Shown: positions 8,320 to 17,405, numbered from the stretch's first letter. The stretch: DNA of 64,000 nucleotides from Arthrobacter sp. FB24 (GCF_000196235.1 NC_008541.1:3286001-3350000), one strand, 5' to 3'. Made by a program: numbers and translations. Notes: generated by a model not told the origin, from the letters alone.

Positions 8320-9731
8320 GCCTCGCAGATCGACTGGAAGCCGCCCGAGGCGGTATTGCTACTACCAGCACTTCAAGCCCACCTCCATACGAAGCCCAAT
8401 CACCACCGTCCGCTAATGCTGGGAACGGTGGATCAGCCCCGGTCGATGCCCTTGCCGGTCTAAAACAACGCGCTGGGAAAGCCCTTTTTGAGAGGCTTGG
8501 CGCGCGGCTAACCGACTCATCGCTGACTGACGAAGAGTTGCGCAAAATTGCCCGCGATGAGCTCAGCCTGGTCATCGACGAGGAGCAGGTGCCACTCAGT
8601 CCGGAAGAACGGCGTCGCCTCATCCGCGATGTGGGAGACGACGTGCTGGGCTATGGCCCGCTGCAACGGTATCTCGAGGACCCGTCTGTCACAGAAATAA
8701 TGGTGAATCGTCCGGATCAGGTCTATGTGGAACGCGACGGGCGCCTGATCCTAACGGATGGCCGATTCAGTTCTGAGGAGCACCTACGCAAGGTCATCGA
8801 GCGGATCGTCGCAAAGGTGGGACGCCGGATCGACGAATCTTCACCTTTGGTGGACGCCCGCCTAGAGGACGGATCCCGTGTCAACGCGATCATTCCCCCG
8901 CTGGCCGTCAATGGGTCCTCGCTTACGATTCGAAAATTCAGCAAGATCCCACTGACTGTCCAGAACCTGATCGACTTCGGAACGCTGACGCCGGAAATGG
9001 CCGAGCTCCTGGACGCCTGTGTCCGAGCCAAACTCAACATCATCGTGTCCGGCGGAACAGGCACGGGAAAGACGACGCTCCTCAACGTGCTGTCGTCCTT
9101 CATCCCTTCCGATGACCGCATCGTCACAATTGAGGACGCTGTTGAGCTCCAGCTGCAGCAGAGCCATGTGGTGCGGTTGGAAAGCCGCCCGGCCAATATC
9201 GAAGGCAAGGGCGCCGTCACTATTCGGGATTTGGTTCGGAACTCCCTACGCATGCGGCCGGACCGGATTGTTGTAGGTGAGGTTCGAGGTGGTGAGAGTC
9301 TGGACATGCTCCAGGCGATGAACACAGGTCACGACGGCTCGATCTCAACTGTGCACGCCAACTCACCACGCGACGCCGTTGCCCGCTTGGAGACGCTGGT
9401 ACTGATGGCTGGCATGGATCTTCCACTGCGCGCCATCCGAGAGCAAGTATCTTCGGCCGTAAACCTCATCGTTCATCTCTCCAGGTTGCGTGACGGTACT
9501 CGGCGTGTAACGCACATCACTGAGGTGCAAGGCATGGAAGGCGAAATTGTCACGCTTCAGGACGCCTTCGTCTTCGACTATGCTGCCGGAGTCGATGCCA
9601 ATGGCAGGTTTCTCGGCAAGCCTATTTCAACAGGGATTCGGCCCCGCTTTGTTGACCACTTTGCAGATCTGGGAATTGCTATCTCCCCAGCTGTCTTTGG
9701 TGGCCGGCCCATGCCGGTTGGAAGGCGATGA
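8316..9731 (+). CDS. tadA: TadA/CpaF secretion ATPase, locus 1
   Basis: 471 residues. Hexameric GspE/VirB11-type ATPase that drives Flp pilus assembly from the cytoplasm. After a Ser/Pro/Gly-rich N-terminal linker (to about 45) come DDVLGYGPLQRYLEDPSVTEIMVN, Walker A GGTGTGKTT at 246-254, TIEDAVEL (Asp box) at 271-278, RPDRIVVGEVRGGE (Walker B region) and GHDGSISTVHANS (His box). Length is normal for the family. Both ends overlap neighbours by 4 nt. Closely similar over the core to the locus 2 copy. Confidence 0.95.
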   Translation: MSLADRLEAARGGIATTSTSSPPPYEAQSPPSANAGNGGSAPVDALAGLKQRAGKALFERLGARLTDSSLTDEELRKIARDELSLVIDEEQVPLSPEERRRLIRDVGDDVLGYGPLQRYLEDPSVTEIMVNRPDQVYVERDGRLILTDGRFSSEEHLRKVIERIVAKVGRRIDESSPLVDARLEDGSRVNAIIPPLAVNGSSLTIRKFSKIPLTVQNLIDFGTLTPEMAELLDACVRAKLNIIVSGGTGTGKTTLLNVLSSFIPSDDRIVTIEDAVELQLQQSHVVRLESRPANIEGKGAVTIRDLVRNSLRMRPDRIVVGEVRGGESLDMLQAMNTGHDGSISTVHANSPRDAVARLETLVLMAGMDLPLRAIREQVSSAVNLIVHLSRLRDGTRRVTHITEVQGMEGEIVTLQDAFVFDYAAGVDANGRFLGKPISTGIRPRFVDHFADLGIAISPAVFGGRPMPVGRR

Positions 9732-10678
9732 TTGCAATGACACCTGCCATATTCGCTGTCGGCATGGTGCTCCTGGTCGGAGCAGTATTCGTTATTGTAT
9801 TCGTGGTGTTCCGCCCATCACACGGCTATGTTGCGCTCAGCCGCAGACGGCCGTTCGGTGGTGCGGAACGCTCCCCCTTGACAAAATTCACTGACTCAAC
9901 AGTGGGTGCAGTGGAACGGGTCCTCGCCGGGGGCAACAAGTCCCCGGGTGAGCGGGCCACACTGGATCAGGCTGGCCTCAAGATAGCCCGCACAGACTTC
10001 ATCGTGTTGGTGGGTGCCACTGCTGTGGTGGCCGGCTTCGTGGGCCTCATCCTCCAAGGACCCGTGTTCGCAGTGCTCTTCGCCGGCCTTACTCCGATCT
10101 TGGCTGCGATGTATTTGTCATTCCTGACGCAGCGCCGACGCGCCCGCTTTGAGGCGCAACTCGGTGACACCTTGACCATGGTGTCCGGTGGTCTTCGAGC
10201 TGGTCATAGCGTTCTTCGTGCAATCGATGCAGTGGCGCAGGAAGCCAGCGAACCCACGGCCACGGAGTTCTCCCGGGTCGTCAATGAAACCAGGCTGGGC
10301 CGCGACCTACAGGACTCATTGAACGACGTATCACTGCGAATGAAGAGCGAGGACTTCAACTGGATGGCCCAGGCCATCGAAATCAACCGGGAGGTCGGCG
10401 GAGACCTCGCTGAAGTGTTTGACCAGGTCGGCGAAACAATCCGTGAGCGCTCCCAGATCAAGGGAATGGTAAAGGCACTGAGTGCAGAAGGAAAGCTTTC
10501 CGCAATCATCCTCATGGCGCTACCAGTACTTCTGTTCATCCTCATCGGGTTGGCCAATCCCAAATACAGCGGCCAGCTAACCGGGCATCCGATCGGCTGG
10601 ATGATGCTAGGCATTGCCGTGGTGATGATGACCATCGGCGGTCTGTGGATCCGCAAGATCAGCGATCTGAAATTCTAA
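9728..10678 (+). CDS. tadB: TadB-like inner-membrane protein, locus 1
   Basis: 316 residues with two N-terminal hydrophobic regions (about 8-35 and 90-130) and a C-terminal pair. A type II secretion F-type domain lies between them, with QLGDTLTMVSGGLRAGHSVLRAIDAVAQEA and NREVGGDLAEVFDQVGETIRERSQIK. With TadC it forms the membrane platform on which TadA acts. The start overlaps tadA1 by 4 nt; tadC1 follows after 12 nt. Confidence 0.92.
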   Translation: MIAMTPAIFAVGMVLLVGAVFVIVFVVFRPSHGYVALSRRRPFGGAERSPLTKFTDSTVGAVERVLAGGNKSPGERATLDQAGLKIARTDFIVLVGATAVVAGFVGLILQGPVFAVLFAGLTPILAAMYLSFLTQRRRARFEAQLGDTLTMVSGGLRAGHSVLRAIDAVAQEASEPTATEFSRVVNETRLGRDLQDSLNDVSLRMKSEDFNWMAQAIEINREVGGDLAEVFDQVGETIRERSQIKGMVKALSAEGKLSAIILMALPVLLFILIGLANPKYSGQLTGHPIGWMMLGIAVVMMTIGGLWIRKISDLKF

Positions 10679-10690
10679 GGGGATTACAAA

Positions 10691-11569
10691 ATGCAACCTA
10701 TAGCTTGGGGGATCATCGCCCTCACCGTTATACCTGCCTCGTACCTCGCCTGGTCACTGATTGTGGCGGACCGCAAATCCCGACTCGTCATTCAGGGCAA
10801 CCTCAGCAAAGGCCTCGAAGCCAGCGGGGCAGCAACCGCACCCCAAAACATGGATTTGGAGCGGATGGCTCGAAGGCTCACGCCGAGCGGATACGAAGCC
10901 AAGCTCGACAGGCTGCTCGCCCTTGCAGGCCGCCCCTCGTCCATGCCTCTCCCGCGCCTGCTGGTGGCCAAGCCCGCCCTGGCCCTCGTTGTGGCGGTCC
11001 TCATGATGCTAATGCTCAGCCGCAATGGCAGTGCACAAATGATTCTCCTGGCGGTCTTCGCAACTGGACTAGCATATTTCGTTCCCGACCTTCTCATCTA
11101 CAGCCGCGGGCAGGAACGCCAGAAGAAGATCCAGCTAGAACTGCCCAACACTCTGGACCAGATGCTGATCGCAGTTGAGGCCGGCCTCGGCTTCGAGTCC
11201 GCAATGGCCCGGGCGGGCCAGAACGGCAAGGGCCCGCTCGCCGAAGAACTCATCCGGACGCTGCAGGACATGCAAGTTGGCCGCTCGCGCAGGGATTCCT
11301 ATCTCGCCTTGGCCGAGCGCAGCAATGTGCAGGACCTGAGAACCTTCGTCCGGGCAGTGGTTCAGGCGGACACATACGGCATTGCCATCGCCAAGGTCCT
11401 CAAGGCCCAGGCGAAGGAAATGCGGGTAAAACGTCGTCAACGAGCCGAACAGAAGGCCATGAAGCTGCCAGTGCTCGTTCTGTTCCCGCTACTGCTCTTC
11501 ATATTTCCGGTCATCTTCATCGTAATTCTGGGACCAGCGGTCATTAACATCATCGAGGCCTTCTCGTAG
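10691..11569 (+). CDS. tadC: TadC-like inner-membrane protein, locus 1
   Basis: 292 residues, start ATG preceded by AAGGGG. Partner of TadB. Contains hydrophobic segments at about 5-25, 95-140 and 250-290 and the F-domain stretch LPNTLDQMLIAVEAGLGFESAMARAGQNGKGPLAEE, RTLQDMQVGRSR, and KRRQRAEQKAMKLPVLVLFPLLLFIFP. Last gene of tad locus 1; two hairpins follow before flp2. Confidence 0.92.
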   Translation: MQPIAWGIIALTVIPASYLAWSLIVADRKSRLVIQGNLSKGLEASGAATAPQNMDLERMARRLTPSGYEAKLDRLLALAGRPSSMPLPRLLVAKPALALVVAVLMMLMLSRNGSAQMILLAVFATGLAYFVPDLLIYSRGQERQKKIQLELPNTLDQMLIAVEAGLGFESAMARAGQNGKGPLAEELIRTLQDMQVGRSRRDSYLALAERSNVQDLRTFVRAVVQADTYGIAIAKVLKAQAKEMRVKRRQRAEQKAMKLPVLVLFPLLLFIFPVIFIVILGPAVINIIEAFS

Positions 11570-11656
11570 GTGGGTGCGGCTTCGGCCAGAGTTTCAAAAG
11601 CTGGGGTGTTGGCGCCCCAAGCCACCCGACCGAGTCGCGGGATCTCAGGTCGGGAG

Positions 11657-11694
11657 AAGGCCCTGACCGCGTGTGAGTGTGCGTTCAGGGCCTT
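11657..11694 (+). terminator. Hairpin downstream of tadC1
   Basis: AAGGCCCTGA (11657-11666) and TCAGGGCCTT (11685-11694) form a 10-bp stem with an 18-nt loop, about 90 bases after tadC1. No U-tract follows. Confidence 0.5.
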
Positions 11695-11761
11695 CATGGG
11701 GAGAGAGCCATCGTTTCCCAAAATGATAATTCACTCACTTGCCAGCTCTAACCCAAATACC

Positions 11762-11794
11762 GGACCCCCTCGGCACCCAGAACCGAGGGGGTCC
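11762..11794 (+). terminator. Terminator-like hairpin closing tad locus 1
   Basis: GGACCCCCTCGG (11762-11773) pairs perfectly with CCGAGGGGGTCC (11783-11794) across a 9-nt loop, followed by TCTTGCGTGT. A weak U-tract, but a strong stem at the boundary between the two loci. Confidence 0.65.
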
Positions 11795-11987
11795 TCTTGC
11801 GTGTCGGCAGCACGACTAACCGCAGCAAATCCGCATGAAAGACGCAGACGCAGGGCAGCGGACGCGCAGGACGGGCAGGCTTGGCGCAGGATGCTCAAAG
11901 ATCCGTTCGTGAGCTGGAAAGTGGTTGCTATTTTTTTGGCAGAGCTGGTGCAGGACCAGCCACCCAAAAACTCGCTCAGGAGTCCCC

Positions 11988-12230
11988 ATGCTTTCTCTCT
12001 ACACCAACCTCATGATCCGCCTTCGCAGCGACGAAAAGGGAGCGACTGCCGTCGAATACGGCATCATGGTCGCCCTCATCGCCGTCGTTATCATCGTGGC
12101 CGTCGGCCTCCTCGGCGGGACGCTGACCACCATGTTCGAACAAGTTAAGTGCCAGGTTGGTGGCGGCGCATGGGCGGCAGTCGCTCAGACGGATACAACG
12201 TCCGCCGGCGGAACCTGCACCATGCCGTAA
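11988..12230 (+). CDS. flp: Flp-type pilin, locus 2
   Basis: 80 residues from the ATG at 11988, with CAGGAG 5-6 nt upstream; the longer open frame from 11925 lacks a ribosome site and conservation. The processing site DEKGATAVEYG is nearly identical to that of flp1, followed by IMVALIAVVIIVAVGLLGG. The C-terminal tail is 16 residues longer than in flp1 and carries two Cys (KCQVGG and GTCTMP), which could form a disulfide on the mature pilin. A strong hairpin follows before tadE2. Confidence 0.93.
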   Translation: MLSLYTNLMIRLRSDEKGATAVEYGIMVALIAVVIIVAVGLLGGTLTTMFEQVKCQVGGGAWAAVAQTDTTSAGGTCTMP

Positions 12231-12270
12231 CCCCTCCCCTACCTCTGACGTGCCCCGGCACGTCAAACAG

Positions 12271-12305
12271 CAAAGTGGCGGCGGCAACTAGCCGCCGCCA
12301 CTTTG
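12271..12305 (+). terminator. Hairpin/attenuator between flp2 and tadE2
   Basis: CAAAGTGGCGGCGGC (12271-12285) pairs perfectly with GCCGCCGCCACTTTG (12291-12305), loop AACTA. It sits between the pilin stop and tadE2 and lacks a long U-tract, so it fits partial termination or protection of the flp mRNA 3' end. Confidence 0.7.
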
Positions 12306-12346
12306 GCTGTCACCACCCCTATTTGCCTGAACGGAAAGGCACCACC

Positions 12347-12736
12347 ATGTCCAGGGCATCCGAGCGCGGGGCCGTTGCGGTCGAGTTTGCGATCCTGGCA
12401 CCCGTCCTTGTCATGCTGCTCCTGGGCATCATGGAATTCAGCCGGGCCTACAACGCCCAGGCCTCACTCTCCGCCGCCGCCCGCGAAGGCGTACGCGTCA
12501 TGGCCATCTCCAACAAAATTTCCGATGCCAACAAGGCGGCGAGAGATACTGCGGTATCGCTTCAGCCCGGGCTGAAGGACACGAACATCGTCTTCAAAAA
12601 TCTCGATACCGGCACCACCAGCTGCGCACCGGGTAACCGCATGACCATCACCATCAGCTACAACCTCTCCACCATGACCGGCATCGCCGGCCCGTTCCCG
12701 ATGACCGGTAAGGGAGCCATGCTATGCGGCGGCTGA
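12347..12736 (+). CDS. tadE: TadE-like pseudopilin, locus 2
   Basis: 129 residues from the ATG at 12347 (AAAGG 8 nt upstream); the open frame reaches back to 12149 but those codons overlap the flp2 end and the hairpin. Seen: ERGAVAVEFAILAPVLVMLLLGIMEF, then SAAAREGVRVMAI, and an extracytoplasmic part ending MTGKGAMLCGG, closely matching the end of TadE1. The final 13 nt overlap tadG2 exactly as in locus 1. GC is high here (41 G/C in the 60 bases from 12421), unlike tadE1. Confidence 0.9.
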   Translation: MSRASERGAVAVEFAILAPVLVMLLLGIMEFSRAYNAQASLSAAAREGVRVMAISNKISDANKAARDTAVSLQPGLKDTNIVFKNLDTGTTSCAPGNRMTITISYNLSTMTGIAGPFPMTGKGAMLCGG

Positions 12737-13785
12737 CACCCCGGCACCCCCGGAACGGACAACAGAACAACAAGCACGACGGCGAACGCGGCGCCGTGAG
12801 CGTGATCGTGGCCATCATGCTTGTGGTGCTCCTCGGCTTCGGCGCCGTAGCCGTGGACGTCGGGATGCTCTACGCCGAACGAACCCAGCTCAGAAACGGA
12901 GCAGACGCAGCAGCCCTGGCCGTTGCCCAAAAGTGCGCCAAGAGTGCCCCCAGCTCGAGCGATGCAGACTGCTCCAACACTTCCACGCTGGCCGCAAGCC
13001 TTGCCAACTCAAATGCCAACGACGGCCGTAGCAACATCAAGTCCATTATTCTTGATACGACCAATCGCAAGGTCACCGTAACGGCCGGCGCCCAGGAGAA
13101 GGGCAAATCCCCCAACGAAGTTTCGCTCTTCTTCGCCCGTGTGCTGGGCATGAACTCAGCCGAAGTCAATGCCCCTTCAACAGTTGTGTGGGGCAGCCCC
13201 GAAAAGGGGACCTCTCCCTTTCCGATCACCGTGTCAGTCTGCCAGGTTCGCAACAGCACGAACATCATGCAGTTGCTCCAGTTGCACGGAAAAAACGCCA
13301 ACCTCGACTGCAATTACGGGCCGTCGGGTGCATTCGTAGAGGGCGGCTTCGGAGGCCTTAAGCAGGATACCGGCCAGTGCGGCGCCTTCATCGATATCGC
13401 AAAGAGCACCGCCGGCGGAGATACCGGCAACAATGCGCCGCCAAATTGCGAGGCCACGCTCAACGGCTGGGCGGCGGACATGAACGCCGGCAAGGACGTC
13501 ATCGTGCTGCTGCCGATCTTCAATTCAGTGACCGGAACCGGAACCAACGCTATCTACGGACTGACAACATTCGCCGCGTTCAAGGTGGCCGGGTGGAAAG
13601 TTGGTAGCTCGGGGCTTCCCTACACTTTCCGGAACCGGACTCCGGACGTCCCGGCCAGCCTTGAGTGCAAGGAACCATGCCGCGGAATCATCGGAACCTT
13701 CGTCAAGTACGTTTCCTTGGCCAGCGGCTACACGCTAGGCCCAATTAACCCCGACGGCGCGACCGTCGTTGCGCTCAGCAACTAG
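12724..13785 (+). CDS. TadG-like pilus assembly protein, locus 2
   Basis: 353 residues. It starts within tadE2, with GGGAG as ribosome site. The N-terminus has one TM helix (GAVSVIVAIMLVVLLGFGAVAV) followed by VGMLYAERTQLRNGADAAALAVAQKCAKSA, collinear with TadG1. The extracytoplasmic domain keeps the same Cys pattern (for example CQVRN, DCNYGPSG, QCGAFIDIAKS, NCEATLNGW) and the C-terminal GTFVKYVSL block, so the pair are paralogues. No enzymatic motif is visible. Confidence 0.84.
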   Translation: MRRLTPRHPRNGQQNNKHDGERGAVSVIVAIMLVVLLGFGAVAVDVGMLYAERTQLRNGADAAALAVAQKCAKSAPSSSDADCSNTSTLAASLANSNANDGRSNIKSIILDTTNRKVTVTAGAQEKGKSPNEVSLFFARVLGMNSAEVNAPSTVVWGSPEKGTSPFPITVSVCQVRNSTNIMQLLQLHGKNANLDCNYGPSGAFVEGGFGGLKQDTGQCGAFIDIAKSTAGGDTGNNAPPNCEATLNGWAADMNAGKDVIVLLPIFNSVTGTGTNAIYGLTTFAAFKVAGWKVGSSGLPYTFRNRTPDVPASLECKEPCRGIIGTFVKYVSLASGYTLGPINPDGATVVALSN

Positions 13786-13826
13786 CTCATGAACCCCCAC
13801 AATTCCCGCAAGCACAGGAGCAGTCA

Positions 13827-14606
13827 GTGAAGTCACGTTTGTTGGCAGGAGTGGTGGCAGTCCTGCTGGCCATCGTCGGGGCGGTCCTCGTCGTCACGTA
13901 CGCCCAGGGCGCCGACCAGCGGGCAGTCAAGGACCTGGACCCGGTGGGCGTACTCGTCGTCACGAAGGCAATACCGGCCGGCGCAACAGTGGACACCGTG
14001 AAAGCTTCGGTGGCCCTGGAACAGGTGCCGGGCACCGCCGTCGCTAAATCCGCGCTGGACACCCTCGACGAATCCGCCGGCAAAGTAGCCGCCGCCAACC
14101 TCGTCCCGGGCGAACAGCTGCTGGCGGAGAAGCTCGTCGCGCCGGAAGATCTCCAGACCTCCGGTTCAATGAAAGTGCCGGCCGGCCTCCAGGAAGTATC
14201 CTTCCAGCTGGAGCCGCAGCGTGTGGTGGGCGGGCGCCTCCAGCCCGGCGACCACGTGGGCATCTTCATCACCATGCGGTCCGGCGGCATCGAGCCGAAG
14301 CCCGAGAAGGAAACCACCCAGCTCTCCATCCACAAGGTCCTGGTCACCGCAGTCCAGCGCGCACCCGAAGGAGCCGCCGCCAAGCCGGCACCTTCTGCGA
14401 GCGCGGGGACAGAACCCAACCCCCGCGACGTGAACCTTCCCACTGGATCCCTGATGATCACCGTGGCTGTCAACGACATCAACGCGGCAAAGATCGTTTT
14501 CGCCTCGGAGATGACCGACTTCTCGTCTATCTGGCTCAGCCGGGAGCCCCTCGACGCCGAGGACAACGGACCGCGCATCATGATTCGGCCGGACGTCTAC
14601 AAATGA
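13827..14606 (+). CDS. cpaB: CpaB/RcpC-like Flp pilus protein (SAF domain), locus 2
   Basis: 259 residues, GTG start with AGGAG upstream. N-terminal anchor MKSRLLAGVVAVLLAIVGAV matches the locus 1 paralogue, then an SAF-type region (GVLVVTKAIPAGATVDTVKA ... LVPGEQLLAEKLV) and VSFQLEPQRVVGGRLQPGDHVGIFI. A Pro/Ala/Ser-rich linker at about 190-205 precedes NDINAAKIVFASEMTDFSSIWLS. Ends with a 4-nt overlap onto tadZ2, as in locus 1. Confidence 0.88.
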   Translation: MKSRLLAGVVAVLLAIVGAVLVVTYAQGADQRAVKDLDPVGVLVVTKAIPAGATVDTVKASVALEQVPGTAVAKSALDTLDESAGKVAAANLVPGEQLLAEKLVAPEDLQTSGSMKVPAGLQEVSFQLEPQRVVGGRLQPGDHVGIFITMRSGGIEPKPEKETTQLSIHKVLVTAVQRAPEGAAAKPAPSASAGTEPNPRDVNLPTGSLMITVAVNDINAAKIVFASEMTDFSSIWLSREPLDAEDNGPRIMIRPDVYK

Positions 14607-15799
14607 GCCGCTTCGTCCTGATCACGCCCGACGTCAGCTTCGACGGTCGCCTCCGCCAGGCCGTCGCTGGCGGCCTCCAAGGTGGCGTACAGACCTTCTT
14701 CACCAGCCTGCTCCCCGCTGACCCCAACGACCTGTTCGCCCACCTTGACCAGGAACGTCCCGAAGTACTCATCCTGGGACCGGACGTTCCCGTGGAGGAA
14801 GCGCTGCGGCTCGCCACCGTCATGAATGTCCGGTTCCCGGAGCTGAGCGTCATCCTCGCCAGCGAACCGGACCCGGACTTCATCCTGCAGGCCATGCGTG
14901 CGGGCATCCGGGACATCCTCTCCCCCGACTCCGACGCGGCGCAGATCCGGGTCCTCCTGGAACGGGCCAGCCAACAATTCGCCGGCAGGTACCGGGTTCA
15001 GGCAGCCGCGCCAATGACGGACACCAACAAAGGCCTGGTGATCGGAGTCTTCTCCCCCAAAGGAGGAGTGGGCAAAACCACCATCGCCACCAACATCGCC
15101 GTCGGACTGGGCAAGATCGCGCCGATGAGCGTGGTGATCGTGGACTTGGACCTGCAGTTCGGCGACGTCGCTTCCGCCCTCTACCTGGACCCCCAGCACA
15201 CCGTCACGGACGCGGTGTCCCCCGCGGCTAGCCAGGATTCGCTGGTCCTGAAGGCCTTCCTCACGGTCCATCCGGCCAGCATCTACGCCGTGTGCGCTCC
15301 GCCAACGCCCGTTGACGCGGACGAGATCACCCCGGAACAGGTCAGCCGGTTGCTGGAACAGCTGTCCGAACAGTTCCAGTACGTGGTGGTGGACACCGCT
15401 CCGGGCCTTCCGGAAATAGGGCTGGCGGCCATGGAGCAGTGCACGGATGTGGTTTGGGTCAGCGGCATGGACATCCCCAGCGTCCGTGGCCTGCGCTCCG
15501 GCCTGGACGTGCTGCGCCAGCTGGACATCCTCCCGGAGACCCGCCACGTGGTGCTGAACATGGCCGATTCCAAGCTGGGGCTCACCGTCCAGGACCTGGA
15601 ATCGACCATTGGGGCACCCGTGGACGTCAGCATTCCGCGGTCCCGGGCCGTGGCCCTGTCCACCAACCGCGGCATCCCCGTCCTCCAGGAGTCCGCCAAG
15701 GACCCGGCAACCAAGGGCCTGAACCAGCTCGTCAACCGGTTCAACCCCGCCTGGCGGGCCACATCGCAACGCAAACTGCACCGAAGGGTAGTGGTCTAG
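14603..15799 (+). CDS. TadZ/CpaE-like ParA-family ATPase, locus 2
   Basis: 398 residues, collinear with TadZ1 with motifs at the same positions: KGGVGKTT at 153-160, DLDLQFGD, VVVDTAPGLPE. The N-terminal receiver-like domain (residues 1-125) again lacks an obvious phosphoacceptor. Expected to localise the Tad machine. The stop TAG is followed directly by the tadA2 ATG with no spacer, where locus 1 has a 4-nt overlap. Confidence 0.9.
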   Translation: MSRFVLITPDVSFDGRLRQAVAGGLQGGVQTFFTSLLPADPNDLFAHLDQERPEVLILGPDVPVEEALRLATVMNVRFPELSVILASEPDPDFILQAMRAGIRDILSPDSDAAQIRVLLERASQQFAGRYRVQAAAPMTDTNKGLVIGVFSPKGGVGKTTIATNIAVGLGKIAPMSVVIVDLDLQFGDVASALYLDPQHTVTDAVSPAASQDSLVLKAFLTVHPASIYAVCAPPTPVDADEITPEQVSRLLEQLSEQFQYVVVDTAPGLPEIGLAAMEQCTDVVWVSGMDIPSVRGLRSGLDVLRQLDILPETRHVVLNMADSKLGLTVQDLESTIGAPVDVSIPRSRAVALSTNRGIPVLQESAKDPATKGLNQLVNRFNPAWRATSQRKLHRRVVV

Positions 15800-17395
15800 A
15801 TGAAACTTTCAGAGCGCATCAGCGCAGCCCAGGCCAAGTCGCCCTCACGCACCCAAACCATTGCCCCGTCGTCGCCGGCTTCCCGCACAGCCACCGCAAC
15901 CCTCGAGATGGACCGCCCGGAACTGCCCACCCGGCAGCCGGAACCGTGGACACCGCCAGCACCGTCAAAGCGGACGACGACGGCGGCACCGGCTGCCGCC
16001 GTCGTCGTTCCTCCAGCGGTCACAGACCACGCGGATGAGGTGAAACCGAAAGTCCAGCAGCCCGTGGACGCGTTCGCCGCGTTGAAGGGAAGGGCGGCCA
16101 CGGCGCTGTTCGAACGCATGGGTTCGCGTTTCAACGACTCTGCCATCACCGAACTGGAGCTCCGGACGTCCGCCCGGGAAGAGCTCACCCGCATCATCGA
16201 TGCCGAGCAGGTGCCGCTCTCCTCGGAGGAACGCACGCGCCTGGTGCAGGACGTTGCCGACGACGTGCTGGGCTACGGCCCCCTGCAGCGGCTGCTGGAC
16301 GACCCCGCCGTCACCGAAATCATGGTCAACCGGATGGACCAGATCTACGTGGAGCGCAAGGGCCACCTCACCCTGGCCGACTCCCGCTTCAGCTCGGAAG
16401 AACACCTGCGGAAGGTCATCGAGCGCATCGTGTCCAAGGTGGGCCGCCGTATTGACGAGTCCTCTCCCCTGGTGGATGCCCGGCTGGAGGACGGCTCCCG
16501 CGTCAACGCAGTGATCCCGCCACTGGCCGTGGGCGGATCGTCACTGACCATCCGGAAGTTCAGCAAGGTTCCCCTCACCGTCCGGAACCTGATCGACTTC
16601 GGAACGCTGACTCCGGAAATGGCGGAGCTCCTGAACGCGTGCGTCAAAGCCAAGCTCAACATCATCGTCTCGGGCGGAACGGGAACCGGTAAAACCACCC
16701 TGCTCAACGTGCTTTCGTCCTTCCTGCCCTCGGACGAACGGATCGTCACCATCGAGGACGCCGTGGAACTGCAGATCCAGCAGGCGCACGTGGTCCGGCT
16801 GGAGAGCCGTCCGCCCAACACCGAGGGCAAGGGCGAGGTGACCATCCGTGAACTGCTGCGCAACTCGCTGCGTATGCGCCCCGACCGCATCGTGGTGGGC
16901 GAGGTCCGCGGCGGCGAGTCACTGGACATGCTCCAGGCGATGAACACCGGCCACGACGGTTCTCTCTCCACGGTGCACTCCAATTCCCCGCGTGACGCCG
17001 TGGCGCGCCTTGAAACCCTGGTGCTCATGGCCGGGATGGACCTGCCGCTGCGGGCCATCCGGGAACAGATAGCCTCGGCGGTGAACCTGATCGTCCAGAT
17101 TTCACGGCTGCGGGACGGCAGCCGCCGCATCACCCACGTGACCGAGGTGCAGGGCATGGAAGGCGACATCGTCACCCTGCAGGACGCCTTCGTTTTCGAC
17201 TACTCGGCAGGCGTCGACGCCCACGGCCGCTTCCTCGGACGGCCGGTTGCCACCGGGATCCGCCCGCGTTTCATCGACCGCTTCGAGGACCTCGGAATCC
17301 ACGTTTCCCCTGCCGTTTTCGCCACGCCCGGCAGCCCGGCCGGTCCTGCGGGCCACTCCGGCCAGGCGGGCCACTCCGGCCAGGGAATCGCGTAG
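15800..17395 (+). CDS. tadA: TadA/CpaF secretion ATPase, locus 2
   Basis: 531 residues, 60 longer than TadA1. The extra length is a Pro/Ala/Thr-rich N-terminal linker (about 20-90) and a C-terminal Gly/His/Ser repeat (GHSGQAGHSGQG) encoded by a short tandem duplication. The core has DDVLGYGPLQRLLDDPAVTEIMVN, Walker A GGTGTGKTT at 292-300, TIEDAVEL, RPDRIVVGEVRGGE and GHDGSLSTVHSNS. Function as for the locus 1 ATPase. The extended ends are unlikely to be catalytic. Confidence 0.95.
   Translation: MKLSERISAAQAKSPSRTQTIAPSSPASRTATATLEMDRPELPTRQPEPWTPPAPSKRTTTAAPAAAVVVPPAVTDHADEVKPKVQQPVDAFAALKGRAATALFERMGSRFNDSAITELELRTSAREELTRIIDAEQVPLSSEERTRLVQDVADDVLGYGPLQRLLDDPAVTEIMVNRMDQIYVERKGHLTLADSRFSSEEHLRKVIERIVSKVGRRIDESSPLVDARLEDGSRVNAVIPPLAVGGSSLTIRKFSKVPLTVRNLIDFGTLTPEMAELLNACVKAKLNIIVSGGTGTGKTTLLNVLSSFLPSDERIVTIEDAVELQIQQAHVVRLESRPPNTEGKGEVTIRELLRNSLRMRPDRIVVGEVRGGESLDMLQAMNTGHDGSLSTVHSNSPRDAVARLETLVLMAGMDLPLRAIREQIASAVNLIVQISRLRDGSRRITHVTEVQGMEGDIVTLQDAFVFDYSAGVDAHGRFLGRPVATGIRPRFIDRFEDLGIHVSPAVFATPGSPAGPAGHSGQAGHSGQGIA
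17350..17384 (+). repeat. 18-bp tandem duplication in the 3' end of tadA2
   Basis: GGGCCACTCCGGCCAGGC at 17350-17367 is repeated at 17368-17384 (17 of 18 bases). It encodes the GHSGQ repeats at the TadA2 C-terminus and probably arose by slippage. Confidence 0.8.
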
Positions 17396-17405
17396 GGACG
17401 CCGCC

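Larger units (their letters stand above)
11570..11987. other. 418-base spacer between the two tad loci
   Basis: No credible gene. It holds two hairpins (annotated separately) that would end the locus 1 transcript, then about 190 bases before flp2 where its promoter should lie. I could not identify a convincing -35/-10 pair. Confidence 0.6.

Noticed and set aside
14597..15781. 394-residue minus-strand open frame opposite tadZ2
   Set aside because: Exactly antisense to a clear TadZ/CpaE gene; composition (His/Gly/Arg-rich) is typical of shadow frames in high-GC DNA.
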